A stretch of DNA of 64,000 bases from assembly GCA_038227995.1 (NCBI GenBank), contig JBBRPP010000025.1, positions 13,634 through 77,633 on the forward strand. Direction: 5' to 3'. The translations under genes were made by a program, and so were the position numbers. Numbering within the stretch: the first letter of the stretch is position 1; every line of letters begins with the position of its first letter. Positions 53,312 through 61,976 of this stretch are shown piece by piece. The notes under the pieces are model-generated. The model was given only the letters and a program-made list of their open reading frames with translations. It did no database searches and was not told the origin of the DNA. This DNA is from WLMZ01 sp038227995 (GTDB taxonomy: Bacteria; Actinomycetota; Acidimicrobiia; Acidimicrobiales; Ilumatobacteraceae).

Positions 53312-54130
53312 ATGGACGCCCGCCAGATGTTCGATCTGTCACCACACGGCGCGGACACGCTCGTCGGCGTCGGCCCGCGATATCCCTGGGGCGGTCTCTA
53401 TGGCGGACAGATCGTCGCCCAAGCCCTGCGTGCGGCCGCGGCCACTGTCGAGGCCGATCTTCTCCCGCACTCCCTGCGCGCATATTTCATTCGGCGTGGC
53501 GATCACGAAGAGCCCGTGCGCTACGAGGTCGACCGGATTCGCAACGGGCGCAGCTTCTGCACGCGTCGCGTCGTCGCCCGGCAAGCCATCGGCGCGATTC
53601 TGAATCTCGAGGCATCATTCCAGCTGGCCGAACCCTCGGTCGATGTCGAAACGGTTTCCACTCCACCCGGAGTTCCGCCGCCGATTGACCTCCTCAGTGA
53701 CTCGTGGTCGGAGATGTTCGAGCGTCGGACGGTGCCGGTTTCCTACCTGCCGTCCGACGGCCGCACCGGAGCCGGCCGGGCGGCCGCGTGGTTGAAGTCG
53801 ACGGAATCACTCGGTGACGACGACTTGCTGCATCGCTGCATGCTCGCCTTCTTGTCCGATGACCTGCCGACCGATGCCGTCGTTCGCGCTCATCCCCTTG
53901 GGCAGGAATCACGGCAGACGATCGAGGCGGCCATGTTCTCGGCCAGCCTCGACCACACCATCTGGTTCCATCGTCCGATGCGTGCCGACGAATGGCATCT
54001 GCACGACTTCACCTGCCACAGCTTCGTCGGCGGGCGCGGCCTCTCGATCGGTCACGTGTTCTCGACCGAAGGGTCGCATGTCGCCACTGTGGCTCAGGAA
54101 GTGCTGATGCGCGACAAGCGCCAGCGGTAG
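53312..54130 (+). CDS. Acyl-CoA thioesterase II (TesB-like)
   Basis: 272 residues, the length of a double hot-dog TesB protein, which hydrolyses acyl-CoA to free acid and CoA. Seen: RYPWGGLYGGQIVAQALRAA and SLRAYFIRRGD in the first hot-dog, and the second hot-dog with ASLDHTIWFHRPMRADEWHLHD, where the Asp-His block matches the catalytic region of the family. AAGAGG lies six bases before the ATG. pyrE follows 47 bases later. Confidence 0.9.
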   Translation: MDARQMFDLSPHGADTLVGVGPRYPWGGLYGGQIVAQALRAAAATVEADLLPHSLRAYFIRRGDHEEPVRYEVDRIRNGRSFCTRRVVARQAIGAILNLEASFQLAEPSVDVETVSTPPGVPPPIDLLSDSWSEMFERRTVPVSYLPSDGRTGAGRAAAWLKSTESLGDDDLLHRCMLAFLSDDLPTDAVVRAHPLGQESRQTIEAAMFSASLDHTIWFHRPMRADEWHLHDFTCHSFVGGRGLSIGHVFSTEGSHVATVAQEVLMRDKRQR

Positions 54131-54177
54131 CACGGAACGAAGACGGTGCTGCGGGCCTGGCGCGCTACGTTCGGATC

Positions 54178-54747
54178 ATGACCTCGCTCCCCGTTCTCGA
54201 TCCCGCCCGGGCGGCGCTGCGCGATCACGTGCTGCGTCATTCGATCAAGACCGGCGACTTCACGCTCAAGTCGGGCGCGAAGAGCTCGTGGTTCCTCGAC
54301 ACCAAGCAGACGGCCTGCCGACCCGACGGCATCCTGTTGATGGCCGATGTCGCATTCGGTTTCATCCCCGACGACGCGTCGGCGATCGGTGGGTTGACGA
54401 TGGGCGCAGATCCGGTTGCGTTCGGTCTTGCCGCGGTGGGCGCGACTCGAGGCCGCACGTTGCGCAGCTTCAGTGTGCGCAAGGAAGCGAAGGATCACGG
54501 TGTGATGGGGCGCCTTGCCGGAGCGATCGTGCCAGGCGACCGAGTCGTGATCACCGAGGACACCGTCACCCGTGGCACGTCGCTGATGGAGGCCGTCGAG
54601 GTCGTCCGCGCGTTCGGCGCCGAGCCGATCCTGATCACCGTCATCGTCGATCGCGGCGGTACGTGCGCAGCGATGGCCGCAGCCGCCGGCATCCCGTTCG
54701 TACCGATGTTGACGGCCCCGGACCTCGGCTACGCCTACGGCAGCTGA
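54178..54747 (+). CDS. pyrE: Orotate phosphoribosyltransferase
   Basis: 189 residues from ATG at 54178. It converts orotate and PRPP to OMP in pyrimidine synthesis. The N-terminal block GDFTLKSGAKSSWFLDTKQ is typical, as is RKEAKDHG. The PRPP-binding loop reads VVITEDTVTRGTSLMEAV, with T-R-G where many enzymes have T-T-G or T-S-G. The upstream in-frame extension overlaps the thioesterase and is a shadow. No other pyr gene is adjacent. Confidence 0.9.
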   Translation: MTSLPVLDPARAALRDHVLRHSIKTGDFTLKSGAKSSWFLDTKQTACRPDGILLMADVAFGFIPDDASAIGGLTMGADPVAFGLAAVGATRGRTLRSFSVRKEAKDHGVMGRLAGAIVPGDRVVITEDTVTRGTSLMEAVEVVRAFGAEPILITVIVDRGGTCAAMAAAAGIPFVPMLTAPDLGYAYGS

Positions 54748-54772
54748 GATCCGGCCGGTCAGTTCTGGCCGG

Positions 54773-56539
54773 TCAGTTCTGGTCGGCGCTCGCCTGCTCG
54801 GTCACGGCCGAGACCGCGGCGAGCAGCAAGGCCTCGGTCGGGGGCATCGGCTGGGCGAGCAGGAAGCCCTGCGCGAACTCGAACCCGAGATCGCGCAGCA
54901 TGACCAGTTCTTCCGGTTGTTCGACCCCTTGGGCGATGACGATGTAGTCGAGACCAGCGGCGAGGTCGATGATCTGCTGCAGGTTCTGCTGGCCCTGCGG
55001 CGATTGGGCGAGGCCGGCCACGAACTGCGGATCGACCTTGAGCACATCGAGCGGGAACCGCCGGATGTACGCGAGCGAGGAGTAGCCGACACCGAAGTCG
55101 TCGATGCCGACGTGCACCCCGATCTCGCGCAGCGCTGTCAGCCGAGCTGCGGCGCGTTCGGGGTTGTCGAGCAGGACGGACTCGGTCATCTCCAGCGTCA
55201 GCGTCGAGGGTTCGATGTGATGATGACGGATGACGCGTGCGAGATAGCTGACGAAGTTGGACGCGCCGACCTGGCGCCCGGAGACGTTGACGTGCAGGCC
55301 GATCGTGTAGTGCGCGGCCTCCTGCCACGATGCAGCGTCGCGACACGCGATGTCGAGCACGCGCTCGCCGAGGGCAGCGATCAGGCCGGTCTCCTCCGCA
55401 AGCGGGATGAACTCGCTCGGTGCGATCTTGCCCAGCGTCGGATGCTCCCATCTGGCCAGTGCCTCGAACGCGACGAGCGCGCCTTCGCTGGTGCTGAAGA
55501 TGGGTTGATACACGACGGAGATGTCGTCACTGTCGAGGGCTTCGCGCAATGCTCGCTCGGTGTCGACTCGACGCCGATTGCCCGACTGCATCGCGACGTC
55601 GAACGTCTCGATCCGGTTGCGACCGTTCTGCTTCGCGCAGTACATCGCCAGATCGGCGCCGTTCAACAGGCCGGTCGCATCCGTCGACTGCTCGTCGGCG
55701 TGCACGATGCCGATCGATGCTGAGACGAAGACGCGCTCGCCGTTGAAGTCGAACGGCTCTTCCATCGATTGCAGAATGCGCGCAGAGATCTGTTCGGCGA
55801 TGTCCGGCCGGTCGAGCGTCTCGCACAGCACGACGAACCCGTCGCCGTCGAGCCGGGCCACGGTGTCGACCGGGCGCACCGACCGCTGGATGCGCCGCGC
55901 TGCGTCGATCAGCAGGCGATCACCGGTGCGATGACCGAGCTGATCGTTGACCGATTTGAATCGATCGAGGTCGATGCAGAGCACTGCCGGCCAAGCGCCG
56001 GACAGGTTTGCCAAATCCAACGCGTGGCCCAGGCGTTCCTCGAGGACGGCGCTGTTGGCGAGTCCGGTCAGGCTGTCGTGCGTTGCTTCCCATGCGATCC
56101 GGGCGTGTTCGGCGGCGCGATCGCTGACGTCGGCGATCAGCACGACGGCGTGACGCAGGTCGGGCGTCGTCGGGGTGCCGTCGACGTGGAACGGGACGAT
56201 CTCGCAATCAGCCGTGAACGACGGCATGCCATCGGGGCGCAGGCAGACGTTTGTCGCCTGCCAGCGACGCTGCGACATGACTTCGGTCTGCCAGTGGTTG
56301 CCCAGCAGCGGACGGGTGACCTGTTCCCCGGCGACGAGCAGCGTCTCGACACGTGTTCCCACGATCGTCGACTCGGAACCGAACAGTCGGATCGCTTCAT
56401 GATTGGCGGATTCGACCACGCCCGCGGCATCGATGATCAAGACGCCGCGATCGAGGGCGTCGACGACGGCTTGGTAACGGACGCGGTCGGTCGACAACGG
56501 CGTGTGCAACGGCACATCGCGTTCACTGTTGTCGCTCAT
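54773..56539 (-). CDS. PAS-GGDEF-EAL protein, both catalytic domains degenerate
   Basis: 588 residues from ATG at 56539 with CAGGGACGAG upstream. A PAS domain spans roughly residues 20-140 (VVDALDRGVLIIDAAGVVESANHEA). The GGDEF domain (about 155-315) has DGDGF in place of G-G-D-E-F at 231-235, losing the catalytic Glu. The EAL domain (about 335-575) keeps E-A-L at 359-361, the Asn in HVNVSG, DDFGVGYSSL and the QG motif, but AEGVE reads AQGVE at 536-540. It is predicted to bind rather than make c-di-GMP, with phosphodiesterase activity doubtful. No membrane segment. Confidence 0.88.
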   Translation of the reverse strand: MSDNSERDVPLHTPLSTDRVRYQAVVDALDRGVLIIDAAGVVESANHEAIRLFGSESTIVGTRVETLLVAGEQVTRPLLGNHWQTEVMSQRRWQATNVCLRPDGMPSFTADCEIVPFHVDGTPTTPDLRHAVVLIADVSDRAAEHARIAWEATHDSLTGLANSAVLEERLGHALDLANLSGAWPAVLCIDLDRFKSVNDQLGHRTGDRLLIDAARRIQRSVRPVDTVARLDGDGFVVLCETLDRPDIAEQISARILQSMEEPFDFNGERVFVSASIGIVHADEQSTDATGLLNGADLAMYCAKQNGRNRIETFDVAMQSGNRRRVDTERALREALDSDDISVVYQPIFSTSEGALVAFEALARWEHPTLGKIAPSEFIPLAEETGLIAALGERVLDIACRDAASWQEAAHYTIGLHVNVSGRQVGASNFVSYLARVIRHHHIEPSTLTLEMTESVLLDNPERAAARLTALREIGVHVGIDDFGVGYSSLAYIRRFPLDVLKVDPQFVAGLAQSPQGQQNLQQIIDLAAGLDYIVIAQGVEQPEELVMLRDLGFEFAQGFLLAQPMPPTEALLLAAVSAVTEQASADQN

Positions 56540-56661
56540 GACTCGTCCCTGGCCTTTCCCGCCCAATCGGAACTGCTTGTGTATCGGTCGAAAATGGTCG
56601 GATCTTGAGCGAAACCAGACATCGCCGGGTCAGTACGGCGGGCGCCGGGTACGTTGTGGCG

Positions 56662-57351
56662 ATGGTCGGTACGCCGTCGGTCGAGGGTGCGGCGTTGACG
56701 CCTGTCGGGCTGGTCCGCAAGCCACTGCTGCGCGGCTGGTCGCACGTCATCGCGTTTGCCACGATCCTCGTCGTCGGTGGCGTTCTGATCGGACAGGCTG
56801 TGGGCACCGAGCGTGGCGCGGTGACGATGATCGTCTACGTCACCGGCACGGCGGCGATGTTCGGCGTCTCGTCGGCCTATCACCGTCTGCGATGGCAACC
56901 CGAAACCCGGGCGCTGATGTCGAAACTGGATCACTGCACGATCTTCCTGGCGATTGCGGGCGCGTACACCCCGATGGCGGCGGTTGCTCTGCACGGATGG
57001 CACCGGCCGTGTGTCCTCATCACCGTGTGGGCCGGCGCGGCCATCGGGATCACACTGCAGTGGATCCCGTATGCGCCACCACGATGGGCCTTCACCGCCG
57101 TCTACCTTCTCGTCGGGTGGGCTGTTGCCCCGTTCTTCGGTGAGCTGTACCGAGGCCTCGGTCTGGCCGGGTTCCTCTTCGTGCTCGGGGGCGGCGTGGC
57201 GTACACGACGGGGGCCGTGATCTACGCCGTCAAACGACCCGATCCGTGGCCCCGGGTCTTCGGGTTCCACGAGGTGTTCCACGTGTTCACGGTCATCGGC
57301 GCCGGGCTGCACTGCGCGGCGATGGCGTTCGTCGTCCTGCCGCTGCTCTGA
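56662..57351 (+). CDS. Hemolysin III/PAQR-family membrane protein
   Basis: 229 residues from ATG at 56662 (GTG at 56656 or TTG at 56605 are alternatives). Seven hydrophobic segments are present. Family zinc-site residues are visible: SSAYHRLRW after segment 2, MSKLDHCTIFLAIAGAYTP, and FGFHEVFHVFTVIGAGLHC at the C-terminus. Despite the name, most bacterial members are of unknown function, probably membrane hydrolases. It converges on the FAD oxidoreductase gene. Confidence 0.88.
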   Translation: MVGTPSVEGAALTPVGLVRKPLLRGWSHVIAFATILVVGGVLIGQAVGTERGAVTMIVYVTGTAAMFGVSSAYHRLRWQPETRALMSKLDHCTIFLAIAGAYTPMAAVALHGWHRPCVLITVWAGAAIGITLQWIPYAPPRWAFTAVYLLVGWAVAPFFGELYRGLGLAGFLFVLGGGVAYTTGAVIYAVKRPDPWPRVFGFHEVFHVFTVIGAGLHCAAMAFVVLPLL

Positions 57352-57402
57352 ACACCCGGCACACAGACAGGCCCGCACACGCAGGTGACGTTGCCGCCCA
57401 GT

Positions 57403-58785
57403 TCACCGGTCGATCAGCACGCCCGGGTTGAGCATGCCGGCCGGATCGAGGGCCTGCTTGATTGCACGCAACGCGTCGACCTCGGCCGCGCCGCGCTGGG
57501 CAGTGAGCCAATGGGTCTTGGCGACGCCGATGCCGTGCTCGGCACTGATCGATCCGCCGACGCCGATGACGAGATCGAGGACTTCGTCGGTGATGGATCT
57601 CGCGGCGGCCGCATCGGCGTCGAGCGTGTTGAGGTGGAGGTTGCCCTCCGCGAGGTGCCCGAAGTTGATCAGCTGCGCGTCGGGTGCCAGCCGGGCAATG
57701 ATGCCCTCGATCGCGCTGGTCGTCGCGGCCAGCGCCGCGAGCGGGATCGCCACGTCGAGCTTGAGCGGAACGCCGGCGTGGTTGATCGCAACCGTCACGT
57801 TGTCGCGGAACGCGACGAGGTGCGCCCGCGCGGAGTCGCTGGCTGCAATGGCCGTCGACGCATCCGGAACCGCCCGCGAGAGCACGGCGGCCAAGCGATC
57901 GAGCGGCTCGCTGTGCGCGGCGCATTCGACGAGCAGATAGCAGCCGGCATTCGAGTCGACGGGGCACGCTCGATCGAGGTGGGCGGTCACCAGCCGCATC
58001 GCCGACGGCATCAGCAGTTCAACCGAATCCAGATCGTCGAGCGACGCACGCAGAACCGGGAGCAACTCGACAGCCGCGGCAAGCGAGGGGAGTGCGACCA
58101 TCGCCGTCGCCGTGTGGCGGTACCACGGCACCAGCCGGAGGCGGATCTCGGTCAGCAGGGCCAGTGTGCCTTCGCTCCCGCACAGCAATGACGGCAGATG
58201 TGGCCCCAGCGTCGCCTTCGGCAGACCGGCGAGCGAACCCACGATCGCGCCGTTGGCCAGGACGGCGCGAAGGCCCGCCACGTGAGAGCGCATCGTGCCG
58301 AAGCGGATGACCCGCGATCCGCCGGCGTTCGTTGCCACGGCACCGCCGACGGTCGCGGAGTCACGCGCAGCGAAGTCGACCGCGATGTCGAAGGCCGCCG
58401 CCCGGGCGTGCTCGCGCGCGGCGGCGATCGTCACGCCCGCGCCAACGGTGACCTGGCCGGCCGCGATGTCGACCGGATCGATCCGCAGCATTCGCCGGGT
58501 CGAGACGACGACCTCACCGTTGCGCGGAACGCCGCCTCCGACGAGCCCGGTGTTCCCGCCCTGGGGCACGATGTGAGCGCCCTGGGCCGCGCACACCCGC
58601 ACCACCTCGGCCTCTTCCTCGGTGCTCGCCGGCCGCACGACGCAGCGCGCCTCACCGTGATAGCGGCCGGTCCAGTCCGTCTCGAAACCGGCCCGCTGAT
58701 CAGCATCGACGAGGACGTTCGTGGAGCCGACGATCTCGCTCAACGCCGCGACAAGTCCGGCGTCATCCGGCTCGACGGCGACCAT
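57403..58785 (-). CDS. FAD-linked oxidoreductase, GlcD/D-lactate dehydrogenase type
   Basis: 460 residues. The vanillyl-alcohol-oxidase-type FAD domain shows VVRPASTEEEAEVVRVC, HIVPQGGNTGLVGGGVP and SATVGGAVATNAGGSRVIRFG. The C-terminal FAD-oxidase_C domain ends with the family motif GSISAEHGIGVAKTHWL. Family members oxidise D-2-hydroxyacids such as D-lactate, glycolate or 2-hydroxyglutarate. It is 12 bases downstream of the LarA-like gene, so a lactate or similar 2-hydroxyacid is the best guess for the substrate. Confidence 0.88.
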   Translation of the reverse strand: MVAVEPDDAGLVAALSEIVGSTNVLVDADQRAGFETDWTGRYHGEARCVVRPASTEEEAEVVRVCAAQGAHIVPQGGNTGLVGGGVPRNGEVVVSTRRMLRIDPVDIAAGQVTVGAGVTIAAAREHARAAAFDIAVDFAARDSATVGGAVATNAGGSRVIRFGTMRSHVAGLRAVLANGAIVGSLAGLPKATLGPHLPSLLCGSEGTLALLTEIRLRLVPWYRHTATAMVALPSLAAAVELLPVLRASLDDLDSVELLMPSAMRLVTAHLDRACPVDSNAGCYLLVECAAHSEPLDRLAAVLSRAVPDASTAIAASDSARAHLVAFRDNVTVAINHAGVPLKLDVAIPLAALAATTSAIEGIIARLAPDAQLINFGHLAEGNLHLNTLDADAAAARSITDEVLDLVIGVGGSISAEHGIGVAKTHWLTAQRGAAEVDALRAIKQALDPAGMLNPGVLIDR

Positions 58786-58797
58786 TCGAGCGCCCGG

Positions 58798-60066
58798 TCA
58801 GCCGACCGGCGAGACGCCGGGCGGCAGGTCGGCGAGCACCGCATCGCTGACCCAGCAGTGCGTCATGTGCAACGTGCTCTTGATGCGCACCACGCGCTTC
58901 GGTTCGTCGACGCCGCGACCGCACATGCTCAATGCGGCACGAATGCATGCTTCCTCGTCGGGGAGCACCATCGGCATCCGACTGCGACGCACCCCTGCCG
59001 GGCCTGCCGTGAAGCAGTTGACGTAGGTCTTCTGCCAATCGATCGTGTTCGCCAGCGAAGCCGGGATGAAGTCGGCCAAGCCGATACCGAGCACGTTGCC
59101 GCGGCTGACCTCGGTGATGTCGAGCAGAACGATGTTCGACACTTTCGGCGACTCGGCGTCGTCGAGCGTGTTGACCCAGAACCGACCGGTGACGTTCGGG
59201 TCCATTGTCGTCCCGCTGATGTCCTTGCCGCCCTGCTCGATGATGAGCACATCGATCTGCGGGAACGGCAGCGCCGGCACCAGCGTTCGTGCGTACTCGA
59301 GCAGATCGTGTTCGGGCTGAGCGCCGACCTCGGTGGCGGTGAATCCCTCGACGCGTACGACGTCGCCGGTGGTGGATTCGACGGTCGCGATGCCGCCGAG
59401 CAACCGCCCGGTGCTGCGGAGTGCCTCGATGCCGCGCAGCAAGCGATCACGCATCTCGATCGGCCCGCACGAATGGATCTGCGCCGCGCCGGGCTGCTTG
59501 CCGAAGCCGACGACGGCCATCTTCGTGCAGCCGCTCTCGATCGGACCGTGGAAGCAGGTGTGCGGCTTGACGCGGTTGACGGGCAGGATCCGATCGGCGC
59601 CGGCAGCGTGGCGATCGAGGTACAGCGGCATTCCGTCGGGCGTGTGGGCGACCTCGATCGTCTCCATCGTGGCGCGGATCTCGGCACCGATCGCGTCTTC
59701 GGTCATCCCGAGTTCTTCCAGGATCGTGCGCTGCCCGGCGGCGGTCGCCCCACCGTGGCTGCCCATCGCCGGTACCACGAATGGTTCGGCACCAAGATCG
59801 CGTAAGCCGTTGATCGTGCCGCGCAGCACGTCGACGCGGTCGCTGAGGCCGCGGCTGCCGGCACCGACTGCGACGGTCATCCCCGACGTCACGTCGCCCG
59901 CGAGGCGATTGACGACAGCGGCACGCGCCGCTGCCGCGACGTCACCCACAGCCGGTGGCGTGGGGACGGCGATGGTCACCTCATGGAGTTCGGGGACGAC
60001 GATCCGCGGATTGAACGGAAGATCGATGCCCTTCGACAGTTGCTCCCAGGGATTCGCGTCGGCCAT
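58798..60066 (-). CDS. LarA-like (DUF2088) lactate racemase-family protein
   Basis: 422 residues. The N-terminal DUF2088-like domain contains VAVGAGSRGLSDRVDVLRGTI and VVPAMGSHGGATAAGQ, followed by NRVKPHTCFHG with conserved His residues. The C-terminal half has VLIIEQGGKDISGTTMDPNVTGR. LarA racemises D- and L-lactate using a nickel pincer cofactor made by LarB, LarC and LarE, none of which is in this window. LarA homologues act on varied 2-hydroxyacids. It lies between an LLM oxidoreductase (18 bases upstream) and an FAD-linked 2-hydroxyacid dehydrogenase (12 bases downstream) on one strand. Confidence 0.75.
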   Translation of the reverse strand: MADANPWEQLSKGIDLPFNPRIVVPELHEVTIAVPTPPAVGDVAAAARAAVVNRLAGDVTSGMTVAVGAGSRGLSDRVDVLRGTINGLRDLGAEPFVVPAMGSHGGATAAGQRTILEELGMTEDAIGAEIRATMETIEVAHTPDGMPLYLDRHAAGADRILPVNRVKPHTCFHGPIESGCTKMAVVGFGKQPGAAQIHSCGPIEMRDRLLRGIEALRSTGRLLGGIATVESTTGDVVRVEGFTATEVGAQPEHDLLEYARTLVPALPFPQIDVLIIEQGGKDISGTTMDPNVTGRFWVNTLDDAESPKVSNIVLLDITEVSRGNVLGIGLADFIPASLANTIDWQKTYVNCFTAGPAGVRRSRMPMVLPDEEACIRAALSMCGRGVDEPKRVVRIKSTLHMTHCWVSDAVLADLPPGVSPVG

Positions 60067-60084
60067 GACCGGAGCGTATCCGGG

Positions 60085-61224
60085 TCACCCCGCCGGGTTG
60101 GCGGCGAGTGCGTCGAAGCGACCGGCCGGCCGGATGCGGCGATATGCCTCGACGGTGGGGGCGAGTTCGGCGGGAGCCGCACCGTGCAGGATCACGCCGT
60201 CCGCGCCGAGATCGAGTTGACGCAGCACGGCGGCGGCGCATTGATCCGCGGTGCCGGACGCCGCCGGCGCGAGCCACTCGTCCGGGATCAGCGTCGCCAC
60301 GTGCTCGAGCTCGGCGGTCGTCGCCTTCCCGTCGAGCGCACCGCGGAAACCGGCGACCATCGGATCCGCGCGGAATCGTGCGAGCACCGCCGGGTCCCAG
60401 CCGTTGGTGCGCACCATCAGATCGCCGTAACCCTGCAGGTATGTGGCCAAGCGGCCGACGGTCTTCTTCAACCGGATGTCTTCCGGGATCCAGTCGCCGA
60501 TGGTCGCGAAGCAGCTCCATACTCGAACACGATCGGGGTCGCGGCCCGCCTGTTCCGCCGCCTGCTTGACGGTGCGGACGCAGCGTTGCAGTGTCTCGTC
60601 GGTGAAGAAGGTGTGCAGGATCACACCGTCGAACGCGCGGCCGGCGAGCGCCAACGATTCCGGCCCGAACGCGGTCAGCATCAACGGGATGTCCTCGTCG
60701 AATTCCGGGTCGAGGGCGAGGACGGGAAACTTCCCACACGGTCCGTCGTGGCCGAGCACGACCTCGCCGCGCCACAGCCGACGCATGAGCCCGACGAAGT
60801 CCTCCATCTGGGCGGTCGTGATGCGGGGCATGCCGAACGCATCGAACATCCTGTCGATGCCGCGGCCGAGACCGAGCGCGAACCTGCCGTCGGTCATTCG
60901 ATGCATCGTGCTCGCGTAGCTGGCCGTGACGATCGGGTGGCGCGTGTTCTGATTCGTGGCTCCGGTGGCGATGCCGAGGGTCTCCGTGACCGCTGCTGCA
61001 GCGCCACTGAGCGTCACGACCTCTTTGATGTTGAATCGCTCGGACAGGAAGACCGAACCGAAGCCCAACGCCTCACCGTCATGGCATTCCTGGATGAGGG
61101 CGCGTGGCGTGGTCGGTGCGCCCGCAAGACCGTAGAACGACAGCTCGTTCAGCTGCGCGCTCGGCCCCGTGCTGTTCGTCGGCGTCGGCGCCGGGGCTGG
61201 ATGTGGAGGCGGTGTCTCGGTCAC
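60085..61224 (-). CDS. LLM-class (luciferase-like) oxidoreductase, probably F420 dependent
   Basis: 379 residues from GTG at 61224; a longer in-frame extension runs into the divergent trmB gene and is rejected. A TIM-barrel luciferase-like domain is visible: ECHDGEALGFGSVFLSERFNIKEVVTLSGAAAAVT, IATGATNQNTRHPIVTASYASTMHRMTDGRFALGLGRG. The first 25 residues are a Pro/Thr-rich tail. In Actinobacteria these enzymes commonly use F420 rather than FMN. The substrate is unknown. First of three close genes (LLM, LarA-like, FAD oxidase). Confidence 0.85.
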   Translation of the reverse strand: MTETPPPHPAPAPTPTNSTGPSAQLNELSFYGLAGAPTTPRALIQECHDGEALGFGSVFLSERFNIKEVVTLSGAAAAVTETLGIATGATNQNTRHPIVTASYASTMHRMTDGRFALGLGRGIDRMFDAFGMPRITTAQMEDFVGLMRRLWRGEVVLGHDGPCGKFPVLALDPEFDEDIPLMLTAFGPESLALAGRAFDGVILHTFFTDETLQRCVRTVKQAAEQAGRDPDRVRVWSCFATIGDWIPEDIRLKKTVGRLATYLQGYGDLMVRTNGWDPAVLARFRADPMVAGFRGALDGKATTAELEHVATLIPDEWLAPAASGTADQCAAAVLRQLDLGADGVILHGAAPAELAPTVEAYRRIRPAGRFDALAANPAG

Positions 61225-61265
61225 GCCCTGACCGTATTCGGACCACACCGCTACCCTCGTACCGC

Positions 61266-61934
61266 GTGACGACGTCGACGACCAACACTGCCGACGGGCC
61301 TCGTCCCGTCGGTGGCAGCTACACGTTCGGCGGACGCACCGGTCGAATCTCGCCGACGCGGCAGCGGGCGCTGGACGAGCTCGTCCCGCAGTACGTCGCC
61401 CGGCTGCCGTTCGCTGCGGATCAACGACTGATCGTCGAGATCGGCTGCGGAAAGGGTGACGCGACAGCGGCGATGGCCGGCGGCGACACCGGATCCACGG
61501 TGATCGCGTGTGAACCGAATGCGGCGACCGTCGCTCACCTGGCAACACTGCTCGACGCTGCGGCCGTCGACAACGTGCGGGTGTGGATCGGCGACGCGTT
61601 CGATGTCTTGGCCGGGCTCGGGCCGCAGCGAGTCAGTGAGATCAGGGTGTGGTTCCCCGATCCATGGCCCAAGCCGCGTCACTTCCACAAGCGTCTCGTG
61701 ACTCCGCAGCGGTTGGCACTCCTCGTCGATGCGCTGGAGATCGGCGGGCGCCTGCGATTGGCCACCGACGAACCGGCCTACGCCGACGAGGCGCTGGCCG
61801 CGATGATCTCCGAGCCGCGCCTGAGCGCGGCCGTCGTCGACCGACCGGCCGAGCGGCCGATCACGACGTTCGAGGCCCGCGGGCTGCGCGCCGGTCGGGT
61901 CGCGACCGACATCGAGGCCCGCCGCGTCAGTTAA
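61266..61934 (+). CDS. trmB: tRNA (guanine-N7-)-methyltransferase
   Basis: 222 residues from GTG at 61266. The SAM-binding motif is IVEIGCGKGDATAAMA, and the family signature FPDPWPKPRHFHKRLV is clear. It makes m7G46 in the variable loop of tRNAs. The N-terminus includes SYTFGGRTGRISPTRQRALDEL, the usual G-R-x-G-R-x-x-x-x-Q block. Divergent from the LLM oxidoreductase with 41 bases between, and convergent with the carotenoid oxygenase gene. Confidence 0.93.
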   Translation: MTTSTTNTADGPRPVGGSYTFGGRTGRISPTRQRALDELVPQYVARLPFAADQRLIVEIGCGKGDATAAMAGGDTGSTVIACEPNAATVAHLATLLDAAAVDNVRVWIGDAFDVLAGLGPQRVSEIRVWFPDPWPKPRHFHKRLVTPQRLALLVDALEIGGRLRLATDEPAYADEALAAMISEPRLSAAVVDRPAERPITTFEARGLRAGRVATDIEARRVS

Positions 61935-61976
61935 GCGACAACGGCCGGCCCGGCTCGATCCGTCGGGGGGTCGCCG

